From Ectobius pallidus (Eukaryota > Arthropoda > Insecta > Blattodea > Ectobiidae): a stretch of DNA of 64,000 bases. The notes beneath the pieces are model-generated. The model saw nothing but the letters and a program-made list of their open reading frames with translations, was not told where the DNA came from and ran no database searches. Made by a program: the position numbers and the translations under genes. Numbering within the stretch: the stretch's first letter is position 1; each line of letters begins with the position of its first letter. The DNA lies in assembly GCA_964059195.1 (NCBI GenBank), contig CAXKWD010000007.1, positions 155,295,269 to 155,359,268 on the forward strand. Reading direction: 5' to 3'. Below are positions 12,830 through 24,605 of the stretch, in pieces.

Positions 12830-14470
12830 CAAAACTTGAGCATTGCTTCAATCCACATTTGGTTCATGTAGACTTGTAATGGATGGAAATTATTTTGCCT
12901 TGTGTAATACCCATGTGAGTCAGATCTAAATTAAGTTTGCTCTTATTATTATTGCATAATATAGGCTATCAGTAAATCCAGGGGAAAATCCCCTTCCTCC
13001 AAAAATTTAATATTTCGTTGGATTGTTGTAATTAAGAATTCAGCGAAATGTGTGCACAAAATAGCCAAGAGAGTTTATTAATATGGTTAGAATTATAATT
13101 ATAATTGTTTTATTTTACCTGCTGTAATTAAGGTCACTAGGCCTTCTCTTCCCTTCAACCAGGATTATTACAACTGAACTTTACAATAATGTAGTAGAAA
13201 GTATGATAAGAGTACAATAATATGATAGTAGCCTATGTACTGTATATACAATTTGCATGATCTATTTGTATACAGTATTTCATGTCCGAATGCATCTTAA
13301 ATTTTTTGTTTCTTATTTTCTATAATCGATACAAAAATATTGTTATATTTAGGTACTCTTGAAAAGGCTACTTAGAGTAAATACAGCATTTGGTAAGTAT
13401 AATCCATTTCTTTGAAGCGGTCGTATAGTGGGAAGTGCTTATTCAGTGGATATTTCTTTTATAATGGGCACGAGTAGGCTATTACGAGACACCAGTTACA
13501 TTCGTTAATACTTTTCAATTACGTAACATTTAAGAATTCATTAAGATATACTGGGGCCCCCAGAAGCACACGGCCTCCCGTATGGCTAGGTTCTGCGGGG
13601 GCCTTATCGCCGCCGTCGCCGCATACCGATATAACTTCCTTATGTATTGCTTCCCTAGAATCCGTGCAGTAATGCCATTTTTGCTATTACCGTATAAAAT
13701 TAAAAATATGAATCTGAAGTATATTCTGGAAGTAAACATTAGGATGAGTGGTTTTGGTATTTTTTCACGTTTTCCAGCTTATCAGCAAAATTGTGTCAGA
13801 GAAAGTTGAAACTTGATAGCCGGACATAAATAGTTCATGCACCTATTTAAAACACATTACTACTGTCTTTTACTGATACCAAGGACTAACATTAGGTTCT
13901 CGTCATGTGAAAAAAAACTTATTCTCATATTCCTACAACGGAGGTACCGTGCCATCTATATGTCTCTGCTGCTCTCTACACTCATGTAGAGTGTTTTTTA
14001 TACACTTTTTCTTTGTACTTCATGTAGAATGTAGCGTATATAGTTTTTATTTTATTTTATAATTATAATTTGTTATGTTTCAATTGTCATTTTAATCTTA
14101 GTCTGTGTGGCAGCCTCTAACAAGAGGAGAATTTGTTAGTAAAAAAATAACCATTTACAAACAAATGTGTCAATCACATTCTATGAAATGCGGAATCTGT
14201 TGAATACCGCAAATCCATCATTGGTGGAAAAGATCATAAGTACCTATAACTTCTCGACAGTCATAACACAGCTTAAAGGAGACCATGGTACTAAGAGAAT
14301 AAAAATGAAATTGCAAAAGTTAAAAATTACAATTTAAAATAATATTTTCATATACATCTCTCAATATTCGCTCTGGGGGCATATTTCTTGCTCATTTACA
14401 CATTTCTTGAAATAGAACAAATTTCGCGATATTTCGTGGATATAATTTGCTTAATAGTGATATTTTAAGC
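12830..14470. other. no recognised gene
   Basis: A locally GC-rich patch (13550-13640) yields short overlapping frames on both strands without a recognisable domain. Otherwise it is AT-rich with no termini identified. Confidence 0.35.
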
Positions 14471-14489
14471 ATATTTAAACCAATCTATA

Positions 14490-14825
14490 TTGTAAATGTA
14501 AAGAGGAAGGCCAGTCTGTTAGGCATCTGTTATTTCGTTGTCCATTATTTATGCATGAACGTTATCAGTTAATATTGCATTTATTTTTTATTTTATTTTT
14601 ATTTTTATTTTGACTTGACTACATCGCTCTGTCGTTTTTTCTTAAATAAGCAAAGTTATAAAGATTTATTAAGTTTCGTGAATAGTGTATTTGCAAAATT
14701 GTAATGTGTGTATGTAGTGTATTGTATATTCTGTATATATATTTAATCTAGAACCCTAATAGGCCAGCTGGTAAAATAGGATTCTGTACTTTTGGAAACT
14801 CAATAATAATAAACCAATCTATACC
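14490..14825 (+). mobile_element. 3' end of a jockey/R1-type non-LTR retrotransposon
   Basis: A short open stretch reads CKEEGQSVRHLLFRCP, the Cys/His motif near the C-terminus of many non-LTR polyproteins (C-x-x-E, H-L-L-F-x-C-P). An AT-rich 3' UTR follows, ending in an AATAATAAA-like tail. The copy is truncated and has stops; the 5' part was not found. Confidence 0.6.
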
Positions 14826-15489
14826 TAAGAAAAGCTGTTATATAAAATTTCTCGCTTAAAAATAGGTCCCTAGGCATAATGTGATGGTAGTATATTTTAT
14901 GAACTTATTCAAAGTCAACATAGGACAATTGATTGTTAATTAATAGGCGCCTAAGTTGAATCAAGGTATAAAATATAACATGGAATATATCTGAAGAGTA
15001 AATCAGATGTTGAATATTTGCTCAAGGTAGTTTTGTTTACTTTACTCCTGGCGAATTCTACAGTTCTAGCTAAATTAAAATGAGGGATGTAATTTTAAAA
15101 TAAATTAGTTCTCAGATGAATGGAATATTAATTAAAACTTGTGCAAGTGAAGTTGTGTTTCGTTTTTATGGAACTCCAGAGGGCCATACAGATACCCTTA
15201 AGTGCAATACATGTAATACTAGTTGCATTTTAAAAATGAGCTGGTTCCTCTTGGTGGCTCAGTTATTTTTATCTACCCTTAAGATCATTGCTTGAAACTG
15301 AGTCAGGGCTATTAATTTTTTCGTAAGGGGGAAATTTCACGTTGAAAAACTTCAATCCTAAATAAAGAGTCTCTAAGAAAATCGTAGCATGTTCCTAAAC
15401 TGTAATAGGCCTACTACATTCCGGTATCCGGTGACTATATCTCCAGATACGCTCCCCTCCTTCCATAAGTGTACTTAAATTAACATGGG

Positions 15490-15599
15490 TCCGCCAGTGT
15501 GGGGGAGTTTGAAGCATGGTTGCCTTCCACCCTGGTGGCCCGGGTTAGATTCTCGGCCGGGCGGAAATTGTCCTTCCAGGGTTTAGGACTGGGTGTTGT
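15490..15599 (+). mobile_element. SINE, 5' part, interrupted
   Basis: A tRNA-like head (CCGCCAGTGTGGGGGAG, later GGCCCGGGTTAGATTC as degenerate B box) runs to GGACTGGGTGTTGTGT. The SINE sequence appears to resume after an inserted element at about 15918 (GAGTTGTCCCTTCATCC). Confidence 0.6.
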
Positions 15600-15917
15600 G
15601 TATGATTGAGCATCGATGGCCGATGATCGATGTTTTTTACATCGATGAAAAACAGTCGATGTTTTTGTTACATGAGTGTTTCTCCCCGACCTCGATGTTT
15701 TTATAAAAAAAAAAAAAAAGATTAATAGATTACCTTGGTTCTAGGATATAACTTTATTAAAGAAGCCTAATTTCCCAAAACATCGATGTTTTACATCGAT
15801 AGTTTCCATGGAAATATTTTAGTTTATTTATGAATTTTGCCTAACTTTCTGAAATCATTATTTATTTTTTTCATCGATGATGAACATCGATGTTTTAACT
15901 ATCGATGCCCATCCCTA
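15600..15917. mobile_element. hAT-like MITE rich in ATCGAT motifs
   Basis: The right end reads CATCGATGCCCATCCCTA, whose complement is a TAGGGATGGGC hAT-type terminus. The left end carries the matching GAGCATCGATGG in degraded form. ATCGATG is repeated throughout. It sits inside a SINE. The TSD is not clear. Confidence 0.5.
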
Positions 15918-16550
15918 GTTTTGAGTTGTCCCTTCATCCCCACCCGAGAGGCAATGGCAAATGTCTGTGATATCACCCTTGCTTGGAAGAACCTTAGGCG
16001 AGACCTGTAGTCACCAATCCATTTGTTGTCAATTTAGTCGAATGGGGACAATAGTTCTTTCGTAGTAGGAGAGTGGCCCATATACTGTATTTGGCAGATG
16101 ACAGTACAGTATCTATATGATGGAGGGAATTGATGGGCGGGCGGGCGGCTGAGAATGTGAGTAGGCCCTGAGTAATGAAAATGTTTACACCAAAAGTCAC
16201 AAAGGAACGTTTAGTTGTGATAAACAAAAGAGCGAAGGCCACCGCGATGACCTCAGAGCCTCACAGTGCTGATTCTGCAAACAAACAGCCTGGAGCTCAA
16301 ACTGTGGCCCGCGAAACTGAAGTAAGTGTCCCGGAACAGGCTGTCTTAAAACTGGACCACTGTCACCAAGGCGAATCTATAAAGAATCTGCAACTGAAAC
16401 TGTGGTCTGCTACCTCTAACACCAGTTACCTTGCTTGATCTGTCCGCCACCTATACGTTTCTAAAATTGAATGACTTCGACTTACTCTTTATTATAGGCC
16501 TGTAGCAGAATTAGTTTTAAGTTCAAGAGCCTTTAATTTTTCCTCATAAT

Positions 16551-17302
16551 CAGGGCCCGGATTCTAATGACATGCCATCTTTTTATTGATGCTGCATAGA
16601 CATTGCCAACTTGTGGATAAATCCTAATCATGACCTCTAGATTATAGAAGTGCATTTTTTTGGTCATTTTATGTAATGTTATATTTTAGGGCATTTATTT
16701 AAATTTTAGGTAATTATTTTGTCATTTTCATGTCATTTGCTTCCTTATTTAGTCATTTTCATGTATTTACATTGAGTGTATTGAACTTTTTTTTCGTCGA
16801 TAGCGGTGCTGTCTTTCAAGTGTTGTTTGTTTAATGCAAGAAGGAAACATTCGGCGTTCAAGTGTTGACATGTATCAGTCGAAAGTGAGAATCAAAGAAA
16901 CGCCAAAATGTTATATTATATTACTATTGTTATTAGACTGACTTGGCACCAGAGTCTGCCACCTGCTTGGATTTGAGAGTGCAAACTACTGTTTACCCCC
17001 AATAAACAACAATATAATCCGGCAGACCATAAAAAGATGTGCCGAATTTTGACTCACCAGTGCCTCAGTACCAGCATAAATTTCCGTGAGAAAAGAACAT
17101 TCACAATATTACAGTTATTTACAGTTTTTACAATTATGTACAAACTAGTCTATAACTTTGTGTGTACAATAATAATTTTTTATAAATAAAATATCAGTTT
17201 TTAGGTCATTTTTTATAATTATTAAGTCATTTTCTTTAAAATTTAATTTCATTTTATAGGTCATTTACCAAACAATTTTAAGTCATCAGAATCCGGGCCC
17301 TG
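16551..17302. mobile_element. hAT-type MITE, 752 bp
   Basis: Termini are CAGGGCCCGGATTCT and its complement, continuing to ATGAC, about 20 bp of TIR. The flanks CTCATAAT and CTCTTAAT form an 8-bp TSD with one mismatch. The interior repeats GTCATTTT/TTTTAGG phrases like the 1498-1965 element. It also contains a non-repetitive middle section (about 16790-17100) of unknown origin. Confidence 0.85.
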
Positions 17303-17629
17303 CTCTTAATCTTCCACTGTTTTATTCGGCGATTCAGCTGATTTCGTGCTTGCTACTAAATAAATAACGAAGATTTAGTTATCTCTTTTTGAAAACCGTT
17401 AGCGAATTTTAACAAATAGAGAGGGCTATGTCCGGTGAGGCCGTTGTCTTCGTCCATATTGATACTTTTTATGTTATTTTGAATCGTAAACATCGTTTAA
17501 CAGAACACTCTCCATCTATGTAAGGTTTCATTTTACGGGCTTAGCCCGTTATGGTGAAAAAATAAAGTGCTAGCATGTTTTGAGATTATAGATGCCATTG
17601 TCGTTCCCTTCCCTTTTGTACACATTAAT

Positions 17630-18440
17630 AAAATCAGGTAAACTGACGTAACAAAGTGCCAGAATACTTCTGTTTACCAGTGATAATTGCAATTACGATA
17701 TGCAGAAAGTAAGTTATTTTTGAATCGATTTCCGAGTTAAGCTCCAGATCGATTCATTAAGCATGGCTTATGGGAGAACAAAGATCTAGTTTGATAAGCA
17801 TATGTGAAGGAATATATGGGTAGTGTTATTTGTCATAGCTAACTGTATTGCAACTTCCAAAGCCGTATATGAACACTGTAAAACAAATTGTTACCATGAG
17901 AACTGATTTGCAATTGATAGATTCTTTCTAGTGTATTACCATAAAATATGCACTAAATTGGGCATTACTCCGGTACTGGTCAACCGATTTGGTCCAATAT
18001 CAGTAGGCTTCGTCCCATGGACGTTATAAATGCGTATACCAAGTTTCATGAAAATCCGATAAAGCGTATTTGATTTATTGCGCCTTTAAAATAGACACTA
18101 AATTGGTGTTTACTCTGGTACCGGTCTACAGATTAGGTTCAAATTCAATAGGGTACTTCTCATGGACGTCATAAATGCGTATACCAAATTTCATGGAAAT
18201 CCGATACAGCGTATTTGAGTTATGGCGCCTTTCTAAAATAATCTAGTAAAATAGGCACTAAATTGAGCATTACTCCGGTACCGGTGAACCGATTTGGTTC
18301 AATATCAATAGGGTTATTCCCATGGACATTATAAATGTGTTTTCCAAGTTTCATGAAAATCCGAAAAAGCGTATTTGAGTTATGGCGCGTACAGACACAC
18401 GGACGACAGACATTTTTCGTCCCCACACAGTCTCATAAAG
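17630..18440 (+). repeat. unnamed repeat family X, copy 1, with ~140-bp internal subrepeats
   Basis: The 5' part starts AAAATCAGGTAAACTGA and includes GAGTTAAGCTCCAGATC. The 3' part contains three tandem units of about 140-150 bp centred on TTCATGAAAATCCGATAAAG and CCATGGACGTTATAAATG. It ends near CTCATAAAGTA. Other copies: 20528-21438 (minus, broken), 33672-34680 (minus) and 44325-45731 (plus, broken). No ORF or TIR was found. The short minus-strand ORF here is also found in the copy at 33672 but follows the repeat, not a gene. Confidence 0.75.
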
Positions 18441-19500
18441 TAATCAATCATCAATTTCCTTCACTTTAGCCACTGCAAATACTATTATTCCTACTACTAC
18501 TATTTTCGTGTACCTATTAATTTTCTTCACATCAGACTGTTGTACGCTACACTCATAAAGAGGCATGAATACGTACGCTTTCTCGTAGTCCTTGGTTCAG
18601 GAGTGTTTTGCAACTCGTAAGCGATGGATATAGGAATGAAGAAGGCTGAGATAGTTTTGTTAGAAAGTGGAGAGCGTTCCAATGTTAACATACTCATGCT
18701 CAACATGACTCACACTAATTCACGCCATAACGTGTGATAATTTGCATTTATTTGCACAGCTTGCGTGGCACGTGGCGGTGTGACGTCCAGTCTTTGCAAA
18801 AATGGTCAGGCTGACTGCTCCTCTTTTTGCTAATCTACTCTTATACAATTCAACGGCCCTAAATAGCGTGCTTGCTCGCCCGCTTCGTGAGACATCGGGT
18901 ATACTCGGCGATGTTCGTCTCTCGCAGTGTAAACTTTCATGACGACTACAAAATTAGGAAAACCGTTTCTTTATTATATAAGGCCTAAGTGAAATGAACA
19001 CAATGAACAAATATTCTAATTTTATTTTTACTTACAATTTTCATAGCTCTGAACCACAAACATTTTTAATAATCTACCAGTGTAAATTTCTTAAAAATCC
19101 TGGAGTCAATGAATAATGGCGGGCGAAGCCGGGGGCACCAGCAGTAAAATATTGATGGTTTAACTCTTGAAATATCGCTGATAATAATAATCCAAACAAA
19201 CCATTCCTTCCCTTGAAACATTATATAATTTCTGAAAATTACACCTAATTGATCAAATAAAATTCACATCATATTCATGTCAATAAACAGTTGAGAAACA
19301 ATACGTATTATGTGTTCACTGGTTCCTTTGGAACTGCATACGATTCTGATATAGTTTTCCCAGGGGGCGCTTTCTAATCGTAGAATGTACTCTGAAGCCG
19401 GAATTTTAGCTGTTTCATTAATATTATTGGGTTAGTTTATGAATGATTCGCGTGCAAGTGTTAATAAATATAATGCTTTAATAATTATTATACTCTTAAT
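18441..19500. other. no recognised gene
   Basis: No exon. The phrase GGCGGGCGAAGCCGGGGG (19118-19135) resembles the hairpin before the 19543 Helitron-like end and may be a second degraded terminus. Confidence 0.35.
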
Positions 19501-19514
19501 TTTTAAATGAATTA

Positions 19515-19543
19515 TCGTGGGCGAAGCCACGGGCACCTCCTAG
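19515..19543 (+). mobile_element. Helitron-like 3' terminus
   Basis: A hairpin, CGTGG-GCGAAG-CCACG, is followed about 12 bp later by CTAG at 19540-19543 and then T. That is the expected Helitron 3' end (stem-loop, CTRR, insertion before T). The 5' end was not found, so the extent is unknown. Confidence 0.5.
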
Positions 19544-19624
19544 TCGTAATACCTTGTCCACTATTATTCACTGCAACTTGTTTTTGGACTCAGAACCGGA
19601 TTGTCGAATGTTGCAGGAAATCTA

Positions 19625-20526
19625 CGAGGGCCGTCCATAACAGAGGCGTAACGAGGGGGGGGGGTTCGGGGGTTTGAACCCCCCCATTGATTAAAAAAAT
19701 GAAAAATGTATAATTTTTTTTAAGTCTGCTTATAAATTACTTAATACGAGTATAAAGCGTGGGAAGCTTAAAACTCGTTACTGTGCATCTTAATTTTTAA
19801 AATTTTCCGGGGGAGGACCCCCGGACCCCCCTCTCCCCGGGGGGGTAATCCATACCCCCAGACCCTGCGGATGTTGTAACCCCCCCATATGGTCGGCCTG
19901 GTTACGCCTATGGTCCATAAAGTAGGTTTCCCCGGGTCCGTTTACAGAAACAAAACACAATTTCATGGAAATGTTTATTGCCACAAATACAGCAAGTGTT
20001 CAGGTATTTTTCAACATATTCGCCATCGGAATTGAGACATTTTTCACTCCGTCAGACCTACGTTCGAATAACTGTCGGAGAAGTCTGCCGCATGGGATTT
20101 GAACCATTGTGTGGCAACCATGTCCGCCTCTTTGTCGTTCTCTGTCATTTCTTGATGTGTAGGAAAATATGAAAATCACTGGGACCGAGGTCCGGGCCGT
20201 AAGGTGAATGTTTAAACACCTCCCAGCCGAATTTCTGCAGAAGTCTTGCTGGGACATTGATTTTCATCTTTTCCTACATCTCAAGAAATGACAGAATGAC
20301 AAAGAGGCGGACATGGTTGTCATACAATGGTTCAAATCCCAGGTGGCAGACTTCTCCGACAGAGGTATTCAAACGTTGGTCGCACGGAATGAAAAATGTC
20401 TCAATTCCGATGGCGGATATGTTGAAAAATAGCTGAATACTTGCTGTATCTGTTGCAATTAACATTTCCATATAATTGGGTTTTGTTTCTGTAAACGGCC
20501 CCAGGGAAACTTATGGACACTTCTCG
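19625..20526 (-). mobile_element. fold-back mariner derivative, interrupted by a hAT MITE
   Basis: TA dinucleotides at 19623-19624 and 20527-20528 flank ends TACGAGGGCCGTCC and its imperfect complement. Apart from a nested 272-bp insert (19641-19912), the left arm (to about 20181) and right arm (about 20254-20526) are inverted copies of one another. Both encode the C-terminal half of a mariner transposase (GPDLGPSD-like catalytic segment near the centre, on the minus strand in decayed form). The usual N-terminal half is missing, replaced by the inverted second copy. Confidence 0.75.
19641..19912. mobile_element. hAT MITE nested in the mariner, 8-bp TSD
   Basis: Ends CAGAGGCGTAACGAGG and the complement of CATAGGCGTAACCAGG. 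It is flanked by an exact GTCCATAA duplication (19633-19640 and 19913-19920), and GTCCATAA belongs to the mariner end, so the hAT insertion is younger than the mariner. The interior is G/C-run rich. Confidence 0.85.
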
Positions 20527-20527
20527 T

Positions 20528-20548
20528 AGGTTCTTCCTTAAGCTATGC
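20528..20548 (-). repeat. repeat family X, copy 3, short inner piece
   Basis: Complement of TTAAGCATAGCTTAAGG, matching the segment of copy 1 just after GATTCATTAA. It is separated from its other half by the TTAA MITE and truncated on the left by the mariner. Confidence 0.6.
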
Positions 20549-20552
20549 TTAA

Positions 20553-21301
20553 GGGTATATGTACGTGAAATACCACAAAAATATAAAAAAAATGCAGGTT
20601 CTAAAATATTAAAATTTTACAAGAAAAAGAACTCAAAAGTGGACTAAAATTACAGGATCCTATAAGAAGGCTTACTAGAACATAACTAGCTGATAAAAGT
20701 ATAAAAAATTGACCAAGTTATTTTTAATTTACATGTTTTATAGGAGCATGCAAAAAATTAATTCAGATGCACTTATCACTTCCTGTAGAGATAGCATTTT
20801 TCTGGTTTCTCTGACACCTTTTATTTTTTTAATGCATATAATGAACATATTTTTCTACAAAGTAGACTACTTTTATACAGCTAAAGTTAGTATTTTTAAT
20901 GCAATTAATTTTTATATATCGCATATAAAATATATTGAAATTTGATCAATATTTCATGACACATTTTCTTTAATTTTATACCTATGGGCATCATTGTAGT
21001 CTACTTTATGCATATATGCATGTAAAATTAGTGTAAAAAATTTCAGCCTTCTATCTCTAATGGTGGTGGAGCTATCTAACAATATGTGTGAAAAATAAGA
21101 GTTACCGGGAAATTCAATTTTAAGTTCATAGTGAATAGTAGCTCAGAGCACGTAAACCTATTTAAATGTCCATTTAAATGGCACCAATAATTTCTAAACC
21201 TATATAAACTATATACCAATGGATGCAGAAAATTCAGCACAATTTTTTAGTGCTATAAACAAAAAAACATAAATTTCAAAATAATTCACGTACATATACC
21301 C
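20553..21301. mobile_element. TTAA-flanked MITE (piggyBac-type insertion), 749 bp
   Basis: Perfect 17-bp terminal inverted repeats, GGGTATATGTACGTGAA and complement, lie between TTAA duplications at 20549-20552 and 21302-21305. The interior is AT-rich, with a short hydrophobic ORF (20709-20945) of no recognised family. The target was family X, at a GATTCATTAAGC site that is intact in copy 1. Confidence 0.85.
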
Positions 21302-21305
21302 TTAA

Positions 21306-21438
21306 TGAATCAATCTGGTGCTTAACTCGGAAATCGGTAACAAAATTAACTTATTTTCTGCATATCATAATTGCAATTATCAGTTTAAACAACAGCATTC
21401 TGGCACTTAGTTATACCAGTTTACCTGATTTTATTAAT
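21306..21438 (-). repeat. repeat family X, copy 3, 5' part
   Basis: Complement of the start of copy 1 (AAAATCAGGTAAACTGG through GATTGATTCATTAA). The 140-bp subrepeat section is absent. Confidence 0.7.
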
Positions 21439-21521
21439 TATTGTCATCCTCAACACATTTCGTTACTCATGAATCATGGACCAGTTTTATTAAATTCTAA
21501 CAGACTATTAATGTTTATTCT

Positions 21522-21760
21522 CAGGGTTGGAAAAAACATGTTTTTTTTTTAAAGAAACAAATTTTTTTTGTTTGTTTAAAACGTTTTTTATGTGAACAAC
21601 AATGTTGGTTGTTTAAAAAAGTTTAAATTGTTAATTTTGTTTAAAACAACCATTTTAATGTATAGGGCCTATTATATACATATATATATTATATATAACA
21701 CGTTTTAAACATGTTTTAAACACTTGTTTTAAACGTTTTGTTTTAAACATTCCAACCCTG
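21522..21760. mobile_element. hAT MITE, 239 bp, perfect 8-bp TSD
   Basis: Ends CAGGGTTGGAA and complement. TSD TTTATTCT at 21514-21521 and 21761-21768. The interior is built from GTTTAAAAC-like inverted phrases. Confidence 0.9.
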
Positions 21761-22202
21761 TTTATTCTACTTTCAATATTCATGGCTGATAAAGTTATAC
21801 ATGGGTATTAAATACCATGTGAGCTTATAGTTGCACTTATTGGTCACGAATTTCGTTAATAAATTATTAAAAGACTGCTGGTGGACTTATTTCTTTATGT
21901 GTGCCATATACGTTATTGTTTAATGTTTAGTTATTCGTAATGGAATAAACACATATGTACAATAAAACAAATAGATGCACATGTAAATGAGGGAGCGTGT
22001 GTGTGAGTGAAAACAGTAATTAGTCTCTGTTTCAAGTCCCTGAGCGCGCATATCCTAGCGGGTACTCACTCTGTCACGGGGAGTCCCCTCGTGATGTGAA
22101 ACACCTTGCTACCATTATCAAAATGACAACGCTTCAGGAATAAAAATTACACACTCGTATGTTAGAGGCAGTTTCATTGCCAGTAAGTGAAATATAATAA
22201 AG

Positions 22203-22829
22203 CAGCGTTTCTCAACCTATGGTCCGCGAAGATGGTGCAGATGGTCCGCAGAAATAATTTTAAAAAATCATAAAGCAAGTAAAGAGGTAAACATTTTGCA
22301 CATAAAATGGACACTAGATGTCAAAGTTTTTTTTAAAATCCTCGAAAATACAGGTCCTATTGCAAGTTTCCTTACTTTTGCAGTTACGAATCACAGTTTG
22401 AAACCCCTGATGCACAGACGTCTATGATTCCCTCTTTCATTCTGAAAAATAATACTTTGTCGGAATTTGTTATTAGAGGCGCTCTCTTAACAAGAGTTTT
22501 ATTGTTGGAGGTACCCGTGTGTCTGACACCGGTAAACCTGTGTTATAATTCCTAATTATATTATCAAATTGGTAATAAATATTAAAGTCTGTTCAAAATA
22601 TATTTTTACAGTCAACAGTTTACTTCCAATTCAATAACTGTGTTTCCGTCGAATTGAAAAAATGTATTTAGAATTATTTCGTTACAATGACCTATAATTA
22701 TTACCTCAAATATTAAGAATATAGGCCAACATATAGGCTACTTTTAAAAATGGGTGTAAAATTATGGGTCCGTAAAAAAAAATTGGACATTTTAGAGGTC
22801 CTGGGGTTCAAAAAGGTTGAGAAACGCTG
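22203..22829. mobile_element. hAT (Charlie/SPIN-like ends) MITE, 627 bp
   Basis: Ends CAGCGTTTCTCAACC and exact complement, a terminus type known from Charlie/Buster-group hAT elements. Flanks TAATAAAG and AAATAAAG are an 8-bp TSD with one mismatch. No transposase. Confidence 0.88.
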
Positions 22830-23063
22830 AAATAAAGTAAAGAATTCCTTGCATCTCCACTGGCCGAGGAGAGTTTGGGCTCCCGGATTTTGGGAATTTT
22901 AATGGTGATTTTATTCACCCGCTGCCTTTACATCCAATGATTGCTCGTTGCACCCATGTCTGTTAATGGTATTCAACCTGGGATACGTGAACCCTTGCGG
23001 GTAGATATTTTGGGGGTAGGCCCTGGAGTCAATTATATTTTCCTCCAAAACTATTATATTATT

Positions 23064-23354
23064 GGAAAGGTGAAGTCAGAATGAAAAATTCAATGCCATA
23101 GCCGAGATTTGAACCAGGATCTTCGGCTCTCCGTGCCAATGCTCTAACCAACTGAGCTACCATGGCAACGTGCCGGTACAACATTAAATTCTCCAACTGA
23201 CTCACAATCCCAGTGAGTCAGTTGGAGAATTTAATGTTGTACCGGCACGTTGCCATGGTAGCTCAGTTGATTAGAGCATCGTCATGGAGAGTCGAAGATC
23301 CCGGTTCAAATCCCGGCTATGACATTGAATTTTTAATTCTGACTTCACCTTTCC
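23064..23354. mobile_element. head-to-head palindromic SINE
   Basis: Two 142-bp inverted arms (23064-23205 and 23213-23354) are separated by only 7 bp. Each arm carries a tRNA-like head (plus-strand arm: TAGCTCAGTTGATTAGAGC A-box region and GGTTCAAATCC B box) able to form much of a tRNA fold, with one acceptor mismatch. An AT-rich tail ending near ACAATAAATAAATAAATAG (about 23620-23640) may belong to the right-hand copy. The cognate palindrome at 48921-49144 has the same outer ends. Confidence 0.85.
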
Positions 23355-24339
23355 ATCTTAGCCTACGCACGGCCAGTGTGAAAGAATTATCATTCTATTA
23401 TATTATTATTTATATTAGGCCTATTATTTGTTTTTCATATTATGTTCCCTTGTGTAATTATCATATTGTTTGTGTTTCTGTTTTTCTTTTCTGTATATTT
23501 TTTTAGTTATAGTATTAATTTAATTATTTTGAATATCACTTTAATTATTTAATATTAGAATCTGGTGTATTAATATAAGGGGGAATATAGTAATTGGGCA
23601 TTAGCCTGTAATATTCTTAGTACAATAAATAAATAAATAGCAATATCTACATTTCCCCCTACTACCAATCTGTTCGTGGTAGCAAAATTAATACGATGTA
23701 GCTGATGATTCAGGCACTCTGAGCGTGAAAAGAAATGTAAACAATAGAAGTAATTAGTGTAAAGAATTTAAATAAAATTGATAAAGCATTTGTAGAAAAA
23801 TACGAAAAAAATATATTTTCTCCATGTAAAATAGCCGAAAGATTTAAAGAAAGTGTTAGATATATTTCCTGTTACATCTCAGGAAGACATTTAAATTAAA
23901 TTCAAAATTCACATAATTGCTGAAAACATTTACAGAATAATTCTAGACCCAATACAATAATTCGTCTAGGGCAGAGATCTATGTTAAGGGTAGAGAAATA
24001 AAAAAATCATTAGTCGAGACAAATAACCTTGCAGACCCACTTTTCTGTCTGCACTTCTCTTATTTTTGCACCCCGAGATTAATGGCACAATACTTCTATT
24101 ACTTAGAACTTGGCCACGTTTTGTGCTGACTCGCTGTTTAGAATGATCGTGGACCAAATGTTTGTGACTTTTCTTATATGAAGGTTGAAAGACAGCTCGA
24201 ATGTATAATGAATCAATTGATTAAATAAGGGCAATTCGTTTTGGCATTATTTTGCATTTTTTATAATTTTCAATAAGTTATTTTTTGGCACTTTTAGGTC
24301 ATTTCGGCATTTTATGTTTTTTAAATAAAGTGTTGTATT

Positions 24340-24605
24340 AAGTCCACATGCCCCCCAATCCTGCCATCTGCCTACGGGAGATGATGCAGCGGTCGGGTGG
24401 TAGGCCAAGTCCCTCCAGGGATGTAGCGCCACGGAGTTAGTTAGGTAGTTGTATTAAGTTCGGTCATGAAAACCACCATTAACGGCCGTGGGTGTCGGCA
24501 TGCTGACCACATGCCCCCCAATCTTGTCATCTGCCTCCAGTAGATGATGCAGCGGCCGGGTGGTAGGCCAAGTCCCTCCAGGGATGTAGCGCCACGGAGT
24601 TTAGA
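24340..24605 (-). repeat. duplicated SINE-body block (two ~95-bp units)
   Basis: GTAGCGCCACGGAG and the preceding GGTAGGCCAAGTCCCTCC occur in two copies (about 24345-24437 and 24512-24601), separated by a segment with AACGGCCGTGGGTGTCGG. The same phrases occur in the SINE at 43595-43760. Strand is uncertain. Confidence 0.65.

Noticed and set aside
16175..16438. 87-codon plus-strand frame
   Set aside because: No recognised domain. It is next to SINE and hAT sequence, and there is no support beyond being open.
23236..23310. tRNA gene candidate
   Set aside because: It is the tRNA-derived head of a palindromic SINE. It has an acceptor mismatch and continues into a SINE body.
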